Shown here: positions 48,977 through 62,385 of the stretch, piece after piece
How positions within the stretch are numbered: position 1 is the first letter of the stretch
Layout: each line of letters begins with the position of its first letter
From: Euryodendron excelsum
Taxonomy: Eukaryota > Streptophyta > Magnoliopsida > Ericales > Pentaphylacaceae
DNA: 64,000 bases
Assembly: GCA_033060915.1 (NCBI GenBank)
Contig: CM065384.1
Coordinates: forward strand, 30,278,501 to 30,342,500
Reading direction: 5' to 3'
Made by a program: the position numbers and the translations under genes
Notes under the pieces: model-generated
What the model was told of the DNA's origin: nothing
Seen by the model: the letters and a program-made list of their open reading frames with translations, nothing else
Databases searched by the model: none

Positions 48977-50395
48977 TGACTATGCCCAGAATATGGTAAT
49001 CTATTAATACCCAAGTGCAGGTGTGGCGAAATAGTAAATAAAATTCAGTAAGACCGAAGTCGATTCACTAGAAACAGTTGTTAAAATTTGCAAAGTTAGG
49101 TGCTAGAATTCACTCATGGTAAAAGATTAGATACCGATTAAGCCATGCTAGACACTGTAGAGTTACAATAGCTTCAATTGGAATTTAAGCTAACCTGTTT
49201 GAATTTTACCTTGAAAATTACCGATGAGAATTAGACAATTATTGCAGAAAATGGTAACCAAAGCAAAATAGTTTAATTTGTGAGGATTGATGGTTGTACA
49301 ATGAAACTTAAATTAAATTAAACAAAATATTCTTGAATCCAATTGATCCGATCACCTGATTCACCCAAAAATCCAATAGAGGTTTTGTAACTCAAATCAT
49401 TGACTTTGTCTTAAGTTTTTTTATTCAAAAGATTAAGTTATTAGAACAAAAATTTAATAATAATTAAATCTGGAATAATAAAATTAAAATTATAGATTCA
49501 TACTATCGATTTGTGCAATAACTATACCGAATTAAGATTTGTGCATAGAAATTACCAAACTTCGTTAAGAATTTAAGTTTTTTAAAAAATCTAAAATTTA
49601 ATTACCAAGAATTGAAAGATTTTAAAGATAAAAAAATAAAAAGTCAATTATCTCTATTGATATTTCAAGATCTTTAGATGATCATCATAATTGGTTCTAA
49701 GAATAAAATTAGCTACTCATAGTATTGAAAAGACATGGCTTGAAAAATAACTTTATAAATAAAAAGGTTTATTACAATAGAATAATGGTAAAGAGAAGAC
49801 TGAAAAATTAACTAGCTGAATAGTTACTAACAAACTAATTGACTATTAGAAAAGAATCAGCCTCTTTCCTTCAACTCTCCTCCCCTCTGCTCTCTTCTCT
49901 TTTTATAGTCGAGAAGAGCTTCTTTGTTTTATTTTATTTTATTTTATATTTTTTTCTTCTTTTTCTCATTTTCTTCCTTCTTTTCTTCTGTGTCAGATGC
50001 GTCGGTACTCCCCTCTGCAAAGATAATATATATTATAATATATAAAGAGTACGACCATTCTTTGGCAAATATATATGTATATAAAGTATAATATATTATA
50101 TATTATATATTATATATAATGTATAAGATATACTATATAAAGTAAAAGATATATTATAATATATATAAATTATAAGATATAATATAATAAATATATATTA
50201 TATAATATACACACTCACTCATATAGGTACTATACATTACCTTGTTTTATTTTTCTTGATTTTATTTTCAAATTTCTTCAAGCGTGTAAAACGTAAAAAA
50301 TATTAAATTTATATAAAAATGATAAATAATACACAAATAATAACTAACATTAGTTTGAATTAGGGATTGCAATTATACTTTTTAGAGTACAATAA
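48977..50395 (-). repeat. 5' LTR of the Athila-type element
   Basis: Starts TGACTATGCC and ends GTACAATAA on the + strand. It is about 64 bp longer than the other LTR, mainly because a TA-rich stretch at about 50030-50210 has expanded. The retroelement promoter would be here, reading leftwards. Confidence 0.88.
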
Positions 50396-52590
50396 GGAAA
50401 TAAGGTTGCATATATTTAAAAGATTCCATATATTTAATTTACCGCTCCTCAATATGAAACCTCTACATGATGGACCCCTTAACATTTATGGTTTATTCTC
50501 CTTTTTTTCTTTTTTGGAATTCAGTAAAATTTTTACTATCATTACAAATATGAGCGAGTTATTTTTAGAGATAACATGATTTGTTTATCTTTTAGTGTGA
50601 AGCATAACTGCATAAGGGCATGTAATTACAATAAGTTTACTACCTAACAAAATATGCAACACCATCATTGTGATGATCAAGAATTCCGTACATATATAAC
50701 TCTTCTAATTTCTGTACCCAATCTACACTTTTTGTTTCTTTTACTTTCCCCTTTTGTGTGGAACAGGTTGCCCATTAAAAAACGAATAATCTTTTCAGGA
50801 GACCAATTCTCTTTTCTTTCTGTTTTTTTTTTTTTTGGCATCAAGACCGGACCATGGTTTTGATATAAAATTTCCCCCTTCTTTATTTTGATAATAATCT
50901 CATTGTCTTCATAAGGCACTTCACAATATTTTTTGTATGCCATTTTTTACTATTATTTAATGTGATCTATTGTAGGTTTTCTCAAAACGAATTTCTTCAC
51001 AGTTTAGCTTCTTTTTTATTACAAATAAATTCACTGCCATTTTATCTCTATTTCATTTTATCATCGGATGTTAATAGATTACTAATTTCCCAAAGGTTTT
51101 CATCTGAGATGAAGAATTTTTATATCAAAATCCTATGTAGAGAGTGAATGAAGCTATTTTAAATGTAGAGAATACCAAAATACCAACAAGTTTTTCAATG
51201 TTTATGGCGCTACATAGTACATACTAATGCCAATATTGTTGAAGTAATATGAACTATGGTTGCTCATAGTTTATCAGATTTAGTGAAGGCCTTTTTCATT
51301 TTTTTTTAATGCAAAAAAGGTTGAGACTAGGTTATATCACGTTTCGCTGGGGCACGCTAAACGCTCCCCTCATATCGAGAGCAGAGATTCAAACACGAGA
51401 AGGCTAAGATGACTCCTAACAAGGACTATAAGGGAGACTCAAACCCTAACTCAGTGACGAAGCTGCCCAAACTCCACCCATTGAGCCAACCTTGCAGGTG
51501 GTTTAGTGAAGACTTTAAGACAATGTAGTGGGCCATTTTGCCACTTTAATTAACAACCTTTCATGGGTTTAATATAAATCCACCCACTTGTGCAAATTGG
51601 CATCAATACACAGACAGATGTTTGCAACCACTAGTCAATTAGGTCTCTTTCCTTTGTAGCCAAGAATATTGATCAATCAGCAATGCGTTTGACAAAATTA
51701 TCATGATCAACAACATAATACTACCTCTTTTATGCCCTAAAGCATAATATCATGTTATTATTCATGAGTCCAATATCTTTAGGTTTGATCTTTGAGCATT
51801 ATAATGACATGTGCCAAACTACTTTGTCTAATGATAGTACGAAGATCTAATGGTTTGAATCTCGTGTCAAAATTCAATAATCACACTCTCTTTGTTCTTT
51901 GACAGACTTTGATCTTTTGTGTTTTTTTGGCTGAATGAATTTTGACATTTGGCTAATTTCTCTTTCAAATTTATGTAAGGCCATCTTATAAAAATTATAT
52001 AAATTTTATACATTATATTATATAAATGATAACTAATAAAAAAAATTAAAAATAATTAAACTTGAGACCTTTGACCTAAAATGAGGAGCTGACCAACCAC
52101 CACGTATTAGAACTGACGATTTTGATTACCGTCCACAGTACCGTGAAAACTACAAATATACCTCATAAGAGTTTCTCTTAATTTGGTGGGTAAAAAGAGG
52201 AGAATCCAGTCAAGAGTAACTAGGCAAATTAGTACCTGACAAGTGTTTGAAAAAGGGGCACTTCTGAGCCTTGGACTTTGCAGTTTCAGAGGGGAATGGA
52301 ATGGTCTCTCTCCTGTTCTCCAGTGCATAAATCCAACCTCTTCACTCTCTCTCTCTCTCCCTCTCTCTAAGTCTTTGGCTGACAAATCACATGCCATGCA
52401 GACAGTTCCAGACCCACCCACATAATCATCCACATGGAAGTGTGAGAAAAGGCCTGCAGGACATCTGACCCACTCACTCTCTCTCTCTATTCCTCCCTCC
52501 TCTATACAGTCTACATTTTAGGATAAAATAACTCATACAGAAATTTAATATTTTTTTGCCAACTCTTCAGTCTCAAATTGATTGCATAAA
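50396..52590. other. Intergenic region upstream of LONGIFOLIA
   Basis: No gene recognised. At 51340-51500 a segment ending TTGAGCCAACCTTGCAGGTG and at 51830-51890 one with CTAATGGTTTGAATCTCGTG look like tRNA-derived SINE debris. CT-rich tracts lie at 52345-52370 and 52478-52500. Confidence 0.4.
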
Positions 52591-52599
52591 TAACACACC

Positions 52600-53604
52600 T
52601 TCCAATTACAATCTCTTCTGGGTTGTCCTTCTTTCTTTTTTCTATTTTTTGTTCTCTGAAGAAAAACAGTAAAACATCTCTTCTTGGATCTGCAGAGATT
52701 CCCCCACCGTTATGCTTGGGTAGTAGTTTTTAAGGCAATTGGAGGTAAGGTTTCTGATAATTGCTGGTATTGGTTGCAGATTGCAAATGGGTATTGGGTG
52801 CCCTCCCCTCCTTTCCTATTGTTTTGGTTCTCTTACGGTCTGTCACAGAAGGCATTGTCTGGTTTCTTCTGTGAAAACCAATAAACTTGCATCCACATAC
52901 TGATAGAGGTTGGATATATATATATATTGTGGGTGTCCTCTATTCTTCTTGTTTAATTTGATTGTTAATGAAAAGTGAAAAAATTGGGCAAATTTGCAGA
53001 AAACCCTGAGAAAGAATCTATATTATCACATTAAATTAATTGAGAGGAAGCCTAAATTTATTGCTTTTGACCTGCAATAGCTGGAAAATTGTGGGTTTTG
53101 GAAGAGAATTGTGAGGCATGAATGTAGGCAAGAAGTAATAAACGGATTTGTTGATTTATGTTTTTGGAAAGGCTTTGAGAATTGCATGAATATGGGTAGT
53201 GATTGTGTATGATGAGGTTATAGAGTTGAGAAAAGCTTTATTGGTGCTTTATTTTTTTGGCAAATTTGCCCACTTGAGGGGAAAGAAGAAAGAAGAGGTC
53301 TAGGATTTAGTTTCTCGCCTTGCCAACCCTTGGATTGGGATGCAGATAAGGTTTGTGAGGACTCCAAAGCCATAGATACCCTATTGGTTGACCAGACAAT
53401 CATCTTGGAGGAAGGATGATTGAGGTTTGTGTAGTTTCTTCATAGAGTGTGCACTGCACTGGAAAACAGGTTTTGGAATTGTTGAAGTCTTAAATGGCAT
53501 TTTATGGGTATTGAGTTTGAAGTTCAATGGCTTGGAGGAAGGATGATTGAGGTCTAGGAAGTAAGAATATTCAATTTGAGTATTTGTAGGAGAGGTGGGG
53601 AAAA
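52600..53604 (+). promoter_or_regulatory. Presumed 5' leader of LONGIFOLIA with leader intron
   Basis: A donor-like GGAG|gtaagg at 52744/52745 and an acceptor-like tttgtag before 53590 suggest an 845-bp intron in the 5' UTR, ending 15 bp before the ATG. A 23-bp perfect repeat lies inside it (53404-53426 and 53531-53553). Splicing is inferred from motifs only. Confidence 0.45.
53404..53553. repeat. 23-bp perfect direct repeat in the LNG leader
   Basis: CTTGGAGGAAGGATGATTGA continuing GGT occurs at 53404-53426 and 53531-53553, 127 bp apart. The sequence between and around the copies is not repeated. Confidence 0.9.
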
Positions 53605-56600
53605 ATGGCTGCAAAACTTTTACATTCATTGACAGATGACAACCCAGATTTGCAAAAGCAAATAGGATGCATGACCGGGATCTTCCAACTCTTCGATCGT
53701 CAGCATATCCTCACCGGTAGGAGCATCAGTGGCCACAGCCCTAAGAGGCTTCCTCCCGGTAATCCTCTAATTTGGGCATTGCTTAGTCTGATTTACTGTC
53801 TCTAAATGGTCAATACGTATGAGACTAATCTTGTATTGACCTTTCACAAAGGTTCCAGGCTCATTTTTTCTTTTGTTGTGTGATCCTGTAATTTTGATAT
53901 TTTCATATAAATGCTTTCAACTTAATTTTTGGTGATATCTTCATTACCCCCTTTCTATGCCGCAGTACAATATCTGGTTCTGTTTTAACCTTTTTTTAAT
54001 CCATCATTTCTCTGTTCTTTTTGTTTTTTTTTTTCCTTTCTTCAGGTAGTTCCCAATTCAACAGTGGCAATTTTCAAAAGGAGTCTAATAATATATACCA
54101 TTGGCCAACAGCAAAGGTAAGAACTCTTAGTGCCATCTTTTAGGCCATTCCTGAAATATATTAATGTGTGTATATATATATGCGTGTATCTAGTTAAAGC
54201 TTTATTGAAGATTGAGCTGACTAAATATTCACTTTCTTCCTCACCAGTTGAGAGTCATGTCCTGTCATGTGTATGTATGCTTTATATGCGAATATGTGTG
54301 TATTTTGATTAAATACTAAACATCCGCAAGATTTCTAATGACCACAGAATAGCAATATATGTTTCGTTTTGCTCAGAATGCTTTCCTTTCCTGAATTCAC
54401 TGTTGAATTTATTTTATGCAAACCATATATGGAAATATTGGTTTATGCTGGGCTGAGGCTCCCTGTTTCCCAAATGTTAATGATGTATTTCCATTATTTC
54501 TGGCCACGAAATTGTAGTCAGCTCTGAATTTGTCCCTCTGATTTTGGCCAACCTTAATTTGGTGCTGCTATTGTTTATTTAAATCTGATTATATAGCACT
54601 TGTAATTTCAGGAAATTAATTCAACCAAACATTTGAATGAGAAACAAAGAGTCTCCATGGAATCATCCCGACCCTCTTTCTCATCTTCCTCTCGTTCATC
54701 ATCCTTCTCTTCTCTTGACTGTACCAGAACAGCTCAACCAGAACCCTTGTCGTTTGACCGAGTTATTTTTCCTGAAACTCCTTCAAGGGACCCTGCAATG
54801 AGCCAATCAAGTGCCTCTCCCCAATTTGGGCGGCATTCACTTGATCTTCGGGATGTAGTCAAGGACTCCATGTACAGAGAAGCTTGGGGACTATCAGTTA
54901 AAACTACAACCAAAGAGGAATCAGCGGACCGTGTGGTGAAGCATAAAGATTCCCCAAGGCTTCTGCAGTTGTCCAAATCTGTTAATGGATCTTCTAGTGT
55001 CGGCATCAATGGAAAGCAAACTCTGCCTGCGGATCTCAAGGAGTCTCTTAGAGTTCTTGCTAAACTTCGAGAGGCGCCTTGGTTTTTTAATGAAGCTGGC
55101 GAACGGCCGAGATCATCGTGTGACTCGAAAGATGGATCTTTGTGTTCAGTTCCGAAGGATGCTCCTCGGTTTTCTTATAACGGAAGGGAACTAAACCGTT
55201 TATCATTTGAATCACGGGACACCTTTAAATCAACTCCGAAGCTTAAAGAGCTTCCAAGACTTTCACTGGACAGTAGAGAGGGTTCTATGCAAAGTTTCAA
55301 CTCTGATTCAAAATCAAACTCTGTGTTCAGAAACTCAGAGAGGAATAGTGGCAACTCCAATGACAGGTTCCTGGGTCTGCAGCAAACATCTGGAGCTCGG
55401 ACAAGACCTCCCAGTGTTGTGGCAAAGCTGATGGGCTTGGAAACACTGCCAGATGCTGCCTTGGCTGGTGACAATGAGATAGGGTTGATAAAAACTTGCC
55501 CAGTTGAGGATTGTGATCCCTTCTTAAGGTCATCGAAATCAACTGATCCATGCCGGGCAAGCCTAGTATCAAATTCCTCAAGGAACTTGTGGAAGGAACC
55601 AGCTTCGCCACATTTGAAAAATCCTGAATCAGTCATGAAACCCATTTCGAGTTCAAGGCTCCCAATTGAACCAGCACCGTGGAAGCAGCAAGAAGGTAGC
55701 CAGCGTTCTCAGAAGCCAGCTCTTAGGCATCTAAATCCTCCAGCAAGGGAAACTAATTCCTCCCCTTCTGTTTATAGTGAGGTTGAGAAAAGGTTGAAGG
55801 ATCTTGAGTTCACTCAATCAGGAAAGGATCTCAGAGCTCTTAAACAGCTACTAGACGCAATGCAGGCAAAGGGGCTCTTAGAGACCAGAAGAGAGGAACA
55901 AGATTCTAATTTTGCAACTCAAAGAGACCATGAGCTCAGATATGCGAGTCCACGTCTGAGTGCTAGATTGGTAAACCAACAAAAGCCGCATAATGGTCGT
56001 GTTAATAATTCCACAAATAAGGGAGCCAATCCTTTGACTTTTGAATCCTCAATTGTGATCATGAAACCAGCAAAACTTGTCAAAAAATCTGGTGTTCCTG
56101 CTTGTTCAGTAATCCCAATGGATCGCTTATCAGGTCTCCCTAAACTCAGGGGTGGTGAATATGCAGATAGCAGAAAGAGTTCAGTTAATAGGCGAACATC
56201 AGAACAGATTCCAAAAACCAGTAGCAGAGAAAATTCTGTCAATTGCACTGATAATAAGAAAATCAACAACAGAACTTTGAAATCCACACAAATTCCTTCG
56301 TGGTCTCAACAGTTACCCAAAGAGAACACCATAACCTCAGTGAAGAGCTCAGGATCCGTGAGCCCAAGATTGCAACAGAAGAAGCTTGAGTTGGAGAAAT
56401 CTCGGCCACCCATCCCTCCTGATTCCAGCAAATCAAGACGGCAACCCAACAAGCAGCAACCGGAGTCGGGTTCCCCAGGTGGGAAACGTAGAACAAAATC
56501 TGCAAACTCGCAGCAGATTGATGACCAGTCCAGTGAGATCAGCAGCGAAACTAGAAATTTGAGTTACCAAGACGATGATATTGGCCCCGACTCAAGGATA

Positions 56601-58687
56601 AAGACAGAAGTTTCCAGTTCTGAACTCTCTGCTGAGACCAATGGCTTCCAGAGTCCATCCATGAAGGCTGCCAAGTACTCAGTTTCGGGCTTAGTACAAA
56701 AGGTAGGAGATTGTGCTATTATTTAGTCATTAAACTATTCTGATTAAATGAGTGACAAGTTTGGTGATTTTATTTCAGAAATTAGTTGCAAGGTTGAGTG
56801 AAGATAGAGCATCAGCAGAATTTGCTTCAGTTGGCCCTGAGCATCCTAGTCCTGTCTCTGTTCTTGATGACACAATATATAGGGATGATGTTCTGTCTCC
56901 TGTGAAACAGATGCCGGATGTCCTCAAAGGTAGTGCTTTGCTTTAGTGGGCTTATTTGGTTGGATATGGAAGAAAAACTTGAGCAATTATTTTTTAATTT
57001 CTGGTACATGGCTCCGTACTATATTTGAACTTCTGATTGAATGAAACTTTTTTTTCTTCCAAAAATCACTTTACTTCACAAGTTAATTAGTGTTATCTTG
57101 CATTTTTCATTATGTTTGAATTAAATATTCCTATATATAACATAAAAAAATATATTTTTTGTCATGTTCTCGCCATGTCATGTGCTGCATTTCTTGAAAA
57201 TTGTCATATAGACATGTCCATGACTGTGTCGTGTTTATGTCACGTGTCCATATCCGTGCTTCTGGAGGAAAACCAATCACATCTTCATCATGATTTAGCC
57301 CACCTACTTGCCAACATCAAGCATCATGTTCTCATATCACATAACCCAGAAAAAAGCCTTGTTTAACTCAACTAGGTTAGGAGGCGCATGTCTGTAGTCA
57401 TCTCTGTAATATAAATGTGTGAAATAAATAAAGTAATGAGAATGCATGTAATAAATGGGGGTTGTCATAGTATGGTCTTGTCACTTGTATGTACATATAA
57501 CGTGTGATGTATGGTAAAGGGGGTAAATAAAAAAGGCTAGGAGACTAACCTAGCCAAGTATTTAATGTTGTACGGGGTGTGTCATATTTATCTGTACTTT
57601 AAGCACCTTTATGAATGTATATAACTAGGCGTTGGGAGACTTCTTCAGCAGAGAACAAGTCCTCCCAAGTCTCTTTGTGAAAATACATGCAGATATTTCT
57701 GTCAGTAATATGGCTACTCAGGTAGTTTTGGAGGCTTGGAGCAAGTATTGCTAGAAAAGCAATCAGGGCTAAATTGCCATTATTTTGTGCATCAGAAAGC
57801 ACAATGTTGTCTCTCATTTTCGATATCTGCCTTGAATAATATTTATTTTAACAGATGATGGAACTATGAATTCTAAGGACACTTCCAGTAGAGAGCAACA
57901 GAACTCAGCAGAGAATCTCATGTTTAACAGCATGGGTTCTGGTCTTGGGTCAGAGATCAATCGCAAGAAACTAGAGAACATTGAGCACTTGGTGCAGAAG
58001 CTTAGACGACTGAACTCAAGCCACGATGAAGCCCACACGGATTATATTGCATCTCTCTGTGAGAACACAACCCCAGACCACAGATACATATCTGAGATAT
58101 TGTTGGCTTCAGGTCTCCTCCTAAGGGACCTCAACTCAAGCCTGACAACCTTTCAGCTCCACCCATCTGGCCACCCAATCAACCCGGAGTTATTCTTGGT
58201 TTTGGAACAGACCAAAGCAAGCACCCTACAAAAGGAAGAATCTATCATCGAAAAGGTTGTCCCTGTGATGCTTGACAAGGAAAAGTTGCACCGGAAGCTC
58301 ATATTTGACACTGTTAATGAGATTCTCATAGGGAAGTTGGCTTCAGTGGGGACTTCCCCCGAGCCATGGTTGAGGCCTGATAAACTGGCAAGGAAATCTT
58401 TGAATGCCCAAAAGCTTTTGAGAGAATTGTGCTCAGAGATAGAACAGCTTCAAGCCAACAAATCAGATTGTGGCTTAGGGGAGGAGCATGATGGTTTGAA
58501 AAGCATCTTGTGGGAGGATGTGATGCATCAGTCAGGGAGTTGGACAGATTTCCGTGGTGAGATTTCTGGAATGGTGTTGGATGTTGAGCGATTGGTCTTT
58601 AAAGATTTAGTTGACGAGATTGTGCGTGGAGAGGCAGCTGGTTTGCAAACCAAGCCCGGTAGGCGTCGCCGGCAGCTTTTTGCATAG
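53605..58687 (+). CDS. LNG1: LONGIFOLIA (LNG / TRM1-TRM2 family) protein
   Basis: Five exons: 53605-53758, 54046-54116, 54612-56702, 56779-56929 and 57855-58687. All are GT-AG with consistent phases, giving 1100 codons including stop. The N-terminus (MAAKLLHSLTDDNPDLQKQI, then GIFQLFDR) is the hallmark LNG motif. Next come a Ser-rich region with repeated PRLS/PRFS motifs (about residues 110-260), the VAKLMGLE motif (about 345), SGLVQKKLVARLSEDRASAE across the exon 3/4 junction (767-785), and a DUF4378-type C-terminal domain (about 884-1090) with YISEILLASGLLLRDL, KLIFDTVNEIL and VERLVFKDLVDEIVRGEA. In Arabidopsis, LNG1/LNG2 associate with microtubules and promote longitudinal cell elongation in leaves, probably through TON1-recruiting motifs. 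The gene is intact with no missing motif. LNG1 and LNG2 orthology cannot be separated here. Confidence 0.93.
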
Positions 58688-60597
58688 TGTATTTTTCTCT
58701 CTATTCTCTTATAATTTCTTTTCACTTCTCTTTTGTCCTTCCTTTCCTTTTTTGTTTATTTATATCCGTTTTCTGTTTTTTTTTTTTTTTTTTTTCTCTC
58801 TTCTGTAGAACCATAATAATTTTGTTGATAAGAACTTCCTGGCTTGATTGTAAAGAAAGTCCCGTCTCTGAGTGTATTTACAACATAGATATTCATAAGA
58901 ATCAATTTATGCTTGCTTCAGACTTTGTTACTTGGTAATTGAAATTTGAAAATTTTACATGTTCCTTGTTGTCTCCCTTTTAATTTTAGATTATCATTAG
59001 ATCTCCATCCACAAGGATTACTATGATTACCTTATAGTTTTTATTAGAGGTGAAAGTTCTTTTAGGCGGCTGAATCCTACACTGAATGAGCTCTTTTCAG
59101 ATCAGCCCTACCCAGCAGTAAGAAATTACAAAAATTTGTGTTAATATGTCAAACTTCCCTATGCTCGAAAAATGCACCACAAGATCAACAACTCTCTCTA
59201 TCTCTCTCTCTCTGTGCATTGACAGAGTCCATCTTCATGAAAAATCTGGAAAAAAATGTCATGTTTGGTTTGTGGGAGTATTTCCAATGGCAGTAGGCTT
59301 GAATATTGAGTTTGCATCCTTTAGTTCTTTCTTTTCCTTTTTCTTTTCTTTCGCTTCAGTTATTTCTTTTTCTTTTGCTTTTTGCCGAAGTTGTTTCTAA
59401 TTTTTTATCCAAGTAAGAAAAATTATTTCCTTGTGACATTAACGGGGGTATGGCATTACAAGGGCTACTTGAAAAACTTGAGGATGCTGAATATATTCTT
59501 CAAGTGGGGCCTTCCCTTCTACTTCATTTAGAATCCAAGTTCTGTGCCATTATATATCCACTATGTATATATATGTGTGTGTGTGTGTGTGACAAGCTTC
59601 ATTAGATAGTGGTCTTTTTTTGCCCTCTCTCTAAAACTAACGGATGAAAACAAATTCCTGAAAAACCAAAAAAAAAAAGTGGAAATTAATTGTCATAATT
59701 ATTGGAAACACAAGAAGTAAAACAGATAATAGACAAAGTTTTGTTCGTCTAGTCACAAGGAGTGACCCAAAAACCCAGAAGAGGGATGGCATTAGTGGTG
59801 GCACCAATATTGGCCTTAAAACCCAACCCACACAACCATTTTTGTAATCTTCACTTGCCATTTGGAACCCTCTTGTCAACATAACAAGACACACCCATAT
59901 GGTTCTCAACCACAATCTCATAAGTAGCAAGGAACAAAAATTTTTATTTGTTTCTATTAAAATGGCCGAAACGATTTCGTTCTGTAAGAGACCCAAACAA
60001 AACACTTCCGGAATAAAGAAACTCTATTATTTCTATCAAAACATGCCTAAACATAAAAAAAAAAACATCAACACACAAAGCTATATACCAGAAAAATAAA
60101 CTATTTTACCATGAATTTAAAACTTCTCACAAACGCTGTACAATTTTTATTGAAAAACTAGACAGTTGAGAGTTCTCATAAACTATGTGAACAACTGGGC
60201 TGAATTCACCAGAACTTCTTGGAGACAAGGTCCAGCTTGACATTTACCTTGGGCCCTTTTTTTGAGACTTGAGAGTTCTTGGGTTACCCTTGCCTTAACT
60301 AGAATATGTTTATTCACAAAGTTCCAGAACTTGAATACAACACTAGGTCAAGATATTGCTATATAACTCATGCAGAATTTATTACTAAAAGAATGTAGTT
60401 GAATAAAAGATTTTCACTTTAAAACAAATTACTTATTATAATGGCTCTTAATTAAATTATTATTACTGTCACATTATTCTGGTCAGATTTCTATTCTACA
60501 AATTTTCTAAAATAATAGTATTTTTTTTAGGTCAGACGTTGCATGAAATCCTGTCAAGTTAATGCACAATATAAATACATATATATTTTAAATATGC
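58688..60597. other. LNG 3' UTR and downstream intergenic region
   Basis: The T-rich 3' flank has a T run at about 58776-58794. A GT microsatellite lies at 59574-59591. No coding region is supported; the open stretches are T- or A-rich low-complexity sequence. Confidence 0.5.
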
Positions 60598-60708
60598 TAG
60601 TTAGCTTAACTGTTAAAGACATGTTAGCAATGATACCACATGCTTGAGCTCGAGTCTCCAACACTGCAGCTTCATCTCCATCTCAGCTTAATAATTTTTT
60701 TTTTTTTA
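60598..60708 (+). mobile_element. tRNA-derived SINE-like fragment
   Basis: TAGTTAGCTTAACTGTTAAA resembles box A and, about 40 bp later, GCTTGAGCTCGAGTCTCC resembles box B. A T run follows at about 60693-60707. This is the usual head-to-tail layout of plant SINEs. No target duplication was resolved. Confidence 0.45.
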
Positions 60709-62322
60709 TAAAAATATTTCATTTTGCAGAAATTGGTTCAGAAATGCCAAGAAAGAAGAAAATCAAGAGGAAAACGGTAGAGTAGGTAAACAATACATAA
60801 CAAAGAGAATTAAGATCTAACAAAGCAAAATGAAAACAATAGCTTAATCCCAAACTGGGCTGACAATGCAAGGAGTAAAGCTAACCCCTCATTTGGAACA
60901 ACCCATGTGAAGGAGTTGCAGGAATGCCACAGTTTGAGAGAATTAGGATAGCTTAGCAAGAGCTCTATCAAAGTGATGACCGAAAACCCTAGCTTGAAAT
61001 CTGAGCAACTTAGGAGGGAAGAAGAAAGCAAGGTTTTGGGATGGAGGAGGACACAAAAGTAGAGAGGGTAAATGATGCCAGGGGATAGCGTGAAGAAGTG
61101 TCATTATTCCCAGACACTAACACGAGAACGCAAAGAGAAACTAATTCTTTGAATAGAAATTCTGCTAATTTGTCAAGAGCTAGCCAATGAGGGCATAGAC
61201 ACTACATCTTATTTATAGGAGAAACTTGAATTATAGACCTAATTGAACTGTAATTAAAAAAAATAAGAAATATGTGGAAAATTATCAAAAATGGTATATT
61301 TGATAATTATCAAAAATGGTAAATTTGAGTTAACAGAAACTAAATTTGAAGACTAGACACTAAAAGAAACATTCTAAAAAAGACACCACCAAAATTGAAA
61401 TTTTCAATAACAAGTTATTGCTACAATAAAAGTTTTTTAAAATGACAAAATTACCCTTTTTGAGGTTTAAATAGGGAACATTCACTAAAAAAAACGACAT
61501 ACAATGGTGAGTACGTATTGTTCGTTGGGTGAATTTGTCCCAATGCTTGAAAACCCTATTGCCATGACATCAGTAAACTATATATAAGTTTGCTCTCGGT
61601 CCATGGCAGGATGGGTTCAGCCCTGTGTTCCCAATAATACCCTAGACTAAGGGCATTGGGCCAATCAATGTTTCATTAAGGACATTGTAAATGTGGTCCT
61701 TTCTCTGGTACACACAGCACACACAGGAAAATGGGGACCATAGAACCTCCACAGTCATTATCAAACTGAGTACAACACTTTACCAGCATGCCTATACGTA
61801 CATATACATAGACATATGTATGTATATAGAACCCATGCAAACATCACATGGAGCTATAGCTAGCCTGCCTTGGAATCCTTCCGCAGCAAAGTTGGAATAC
61901 CCAGTTCCTTTTTATCTTATGCCTATCCTTATTTTCTTCATAGGACCACTTCACATAACTTTTCTTTGATGCCCACTTTAATGGGCAGTTTTGGCCCCCA
62001 ACTTGAAATACCCCACGTGTACTCCAATTTTTCTTGGATCTTGTGGCATGTTCACACACACTGCTGCAATCCAGTCTCTGCACACTACTGTTTATCTTCT
62101 TTCCTTTTCATCCCAGAGCCAGCTAGGAATTGTGATCCTTTTTCTTGCTGCTGATTCAATTTCTTCCATGCTTGGGCTGCTAAATCAAATAATTTACATA
62201 CAGGCTCTTTAGGACTATATATATATATGGAGCACTGTCGGCTGCGGCTTCTTGCATTAAGGTTCTTTGACATGGCTTAATAGATTATTAAGGTGGTCAT
62301 CAGCTCTCAATATTATTGCAAT

Positions 62323-62385
<63 letters not shown>

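Larger units (their letters stand above)
38600..50395 (-). mobile_element. Ty3/gypsy LTR retrotransposon, Athila-type, defective
   Basis: Element of about 11.8 kb in minus orientation. Two LTRs (38600-39954 and 48977-50395) share the ends TGAYTA...TRATCA (the right copy has decayed). A tRNA-Asp-type primer site lies inside the right (5') LTR. The order on the minus strand is gag, protease, RT, RNase H, integrase, then about 2.5 kb without a readable env-like frame, then the 3' LTR. Motifs such as FMNDFSVYG and NVVADHLSRF and the tRNA-Asp primer point to Athila. Every domain has stops or frameshifts. The LTRs differ at about 35 of the first 245 aligned bases, so the insertion is old. The flanking pentamers (TCATA, GGAAA) do not match, so the target duplication is lost. 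Confidence 0.92.

Noticed and set aside
54734..56505. Several antisense open frames of 80-156 codons under the LONGIFOLIA gene
   Set aside because: They lie wholly inside its large exon and mirror its codon pattern; no independent start context or family match.
60598..60670. Functional tRNA gene
   Set aside because: Box-A and box-B-like words are present but no cloverleaf or acceptor stem can be folded by eye; a SINE fragment fits better.
60810..61031. Leu-rich minus-strand open frame
   Set aside because: Single short frame without homology, splice context or promoter evidence; possibly part of an LTR-like fragment.
62000..62300. Possible microRNA precursor
   Set aside because: Words resembling known plant miRNAs were looked for, but no arm with a matching star strand was found.
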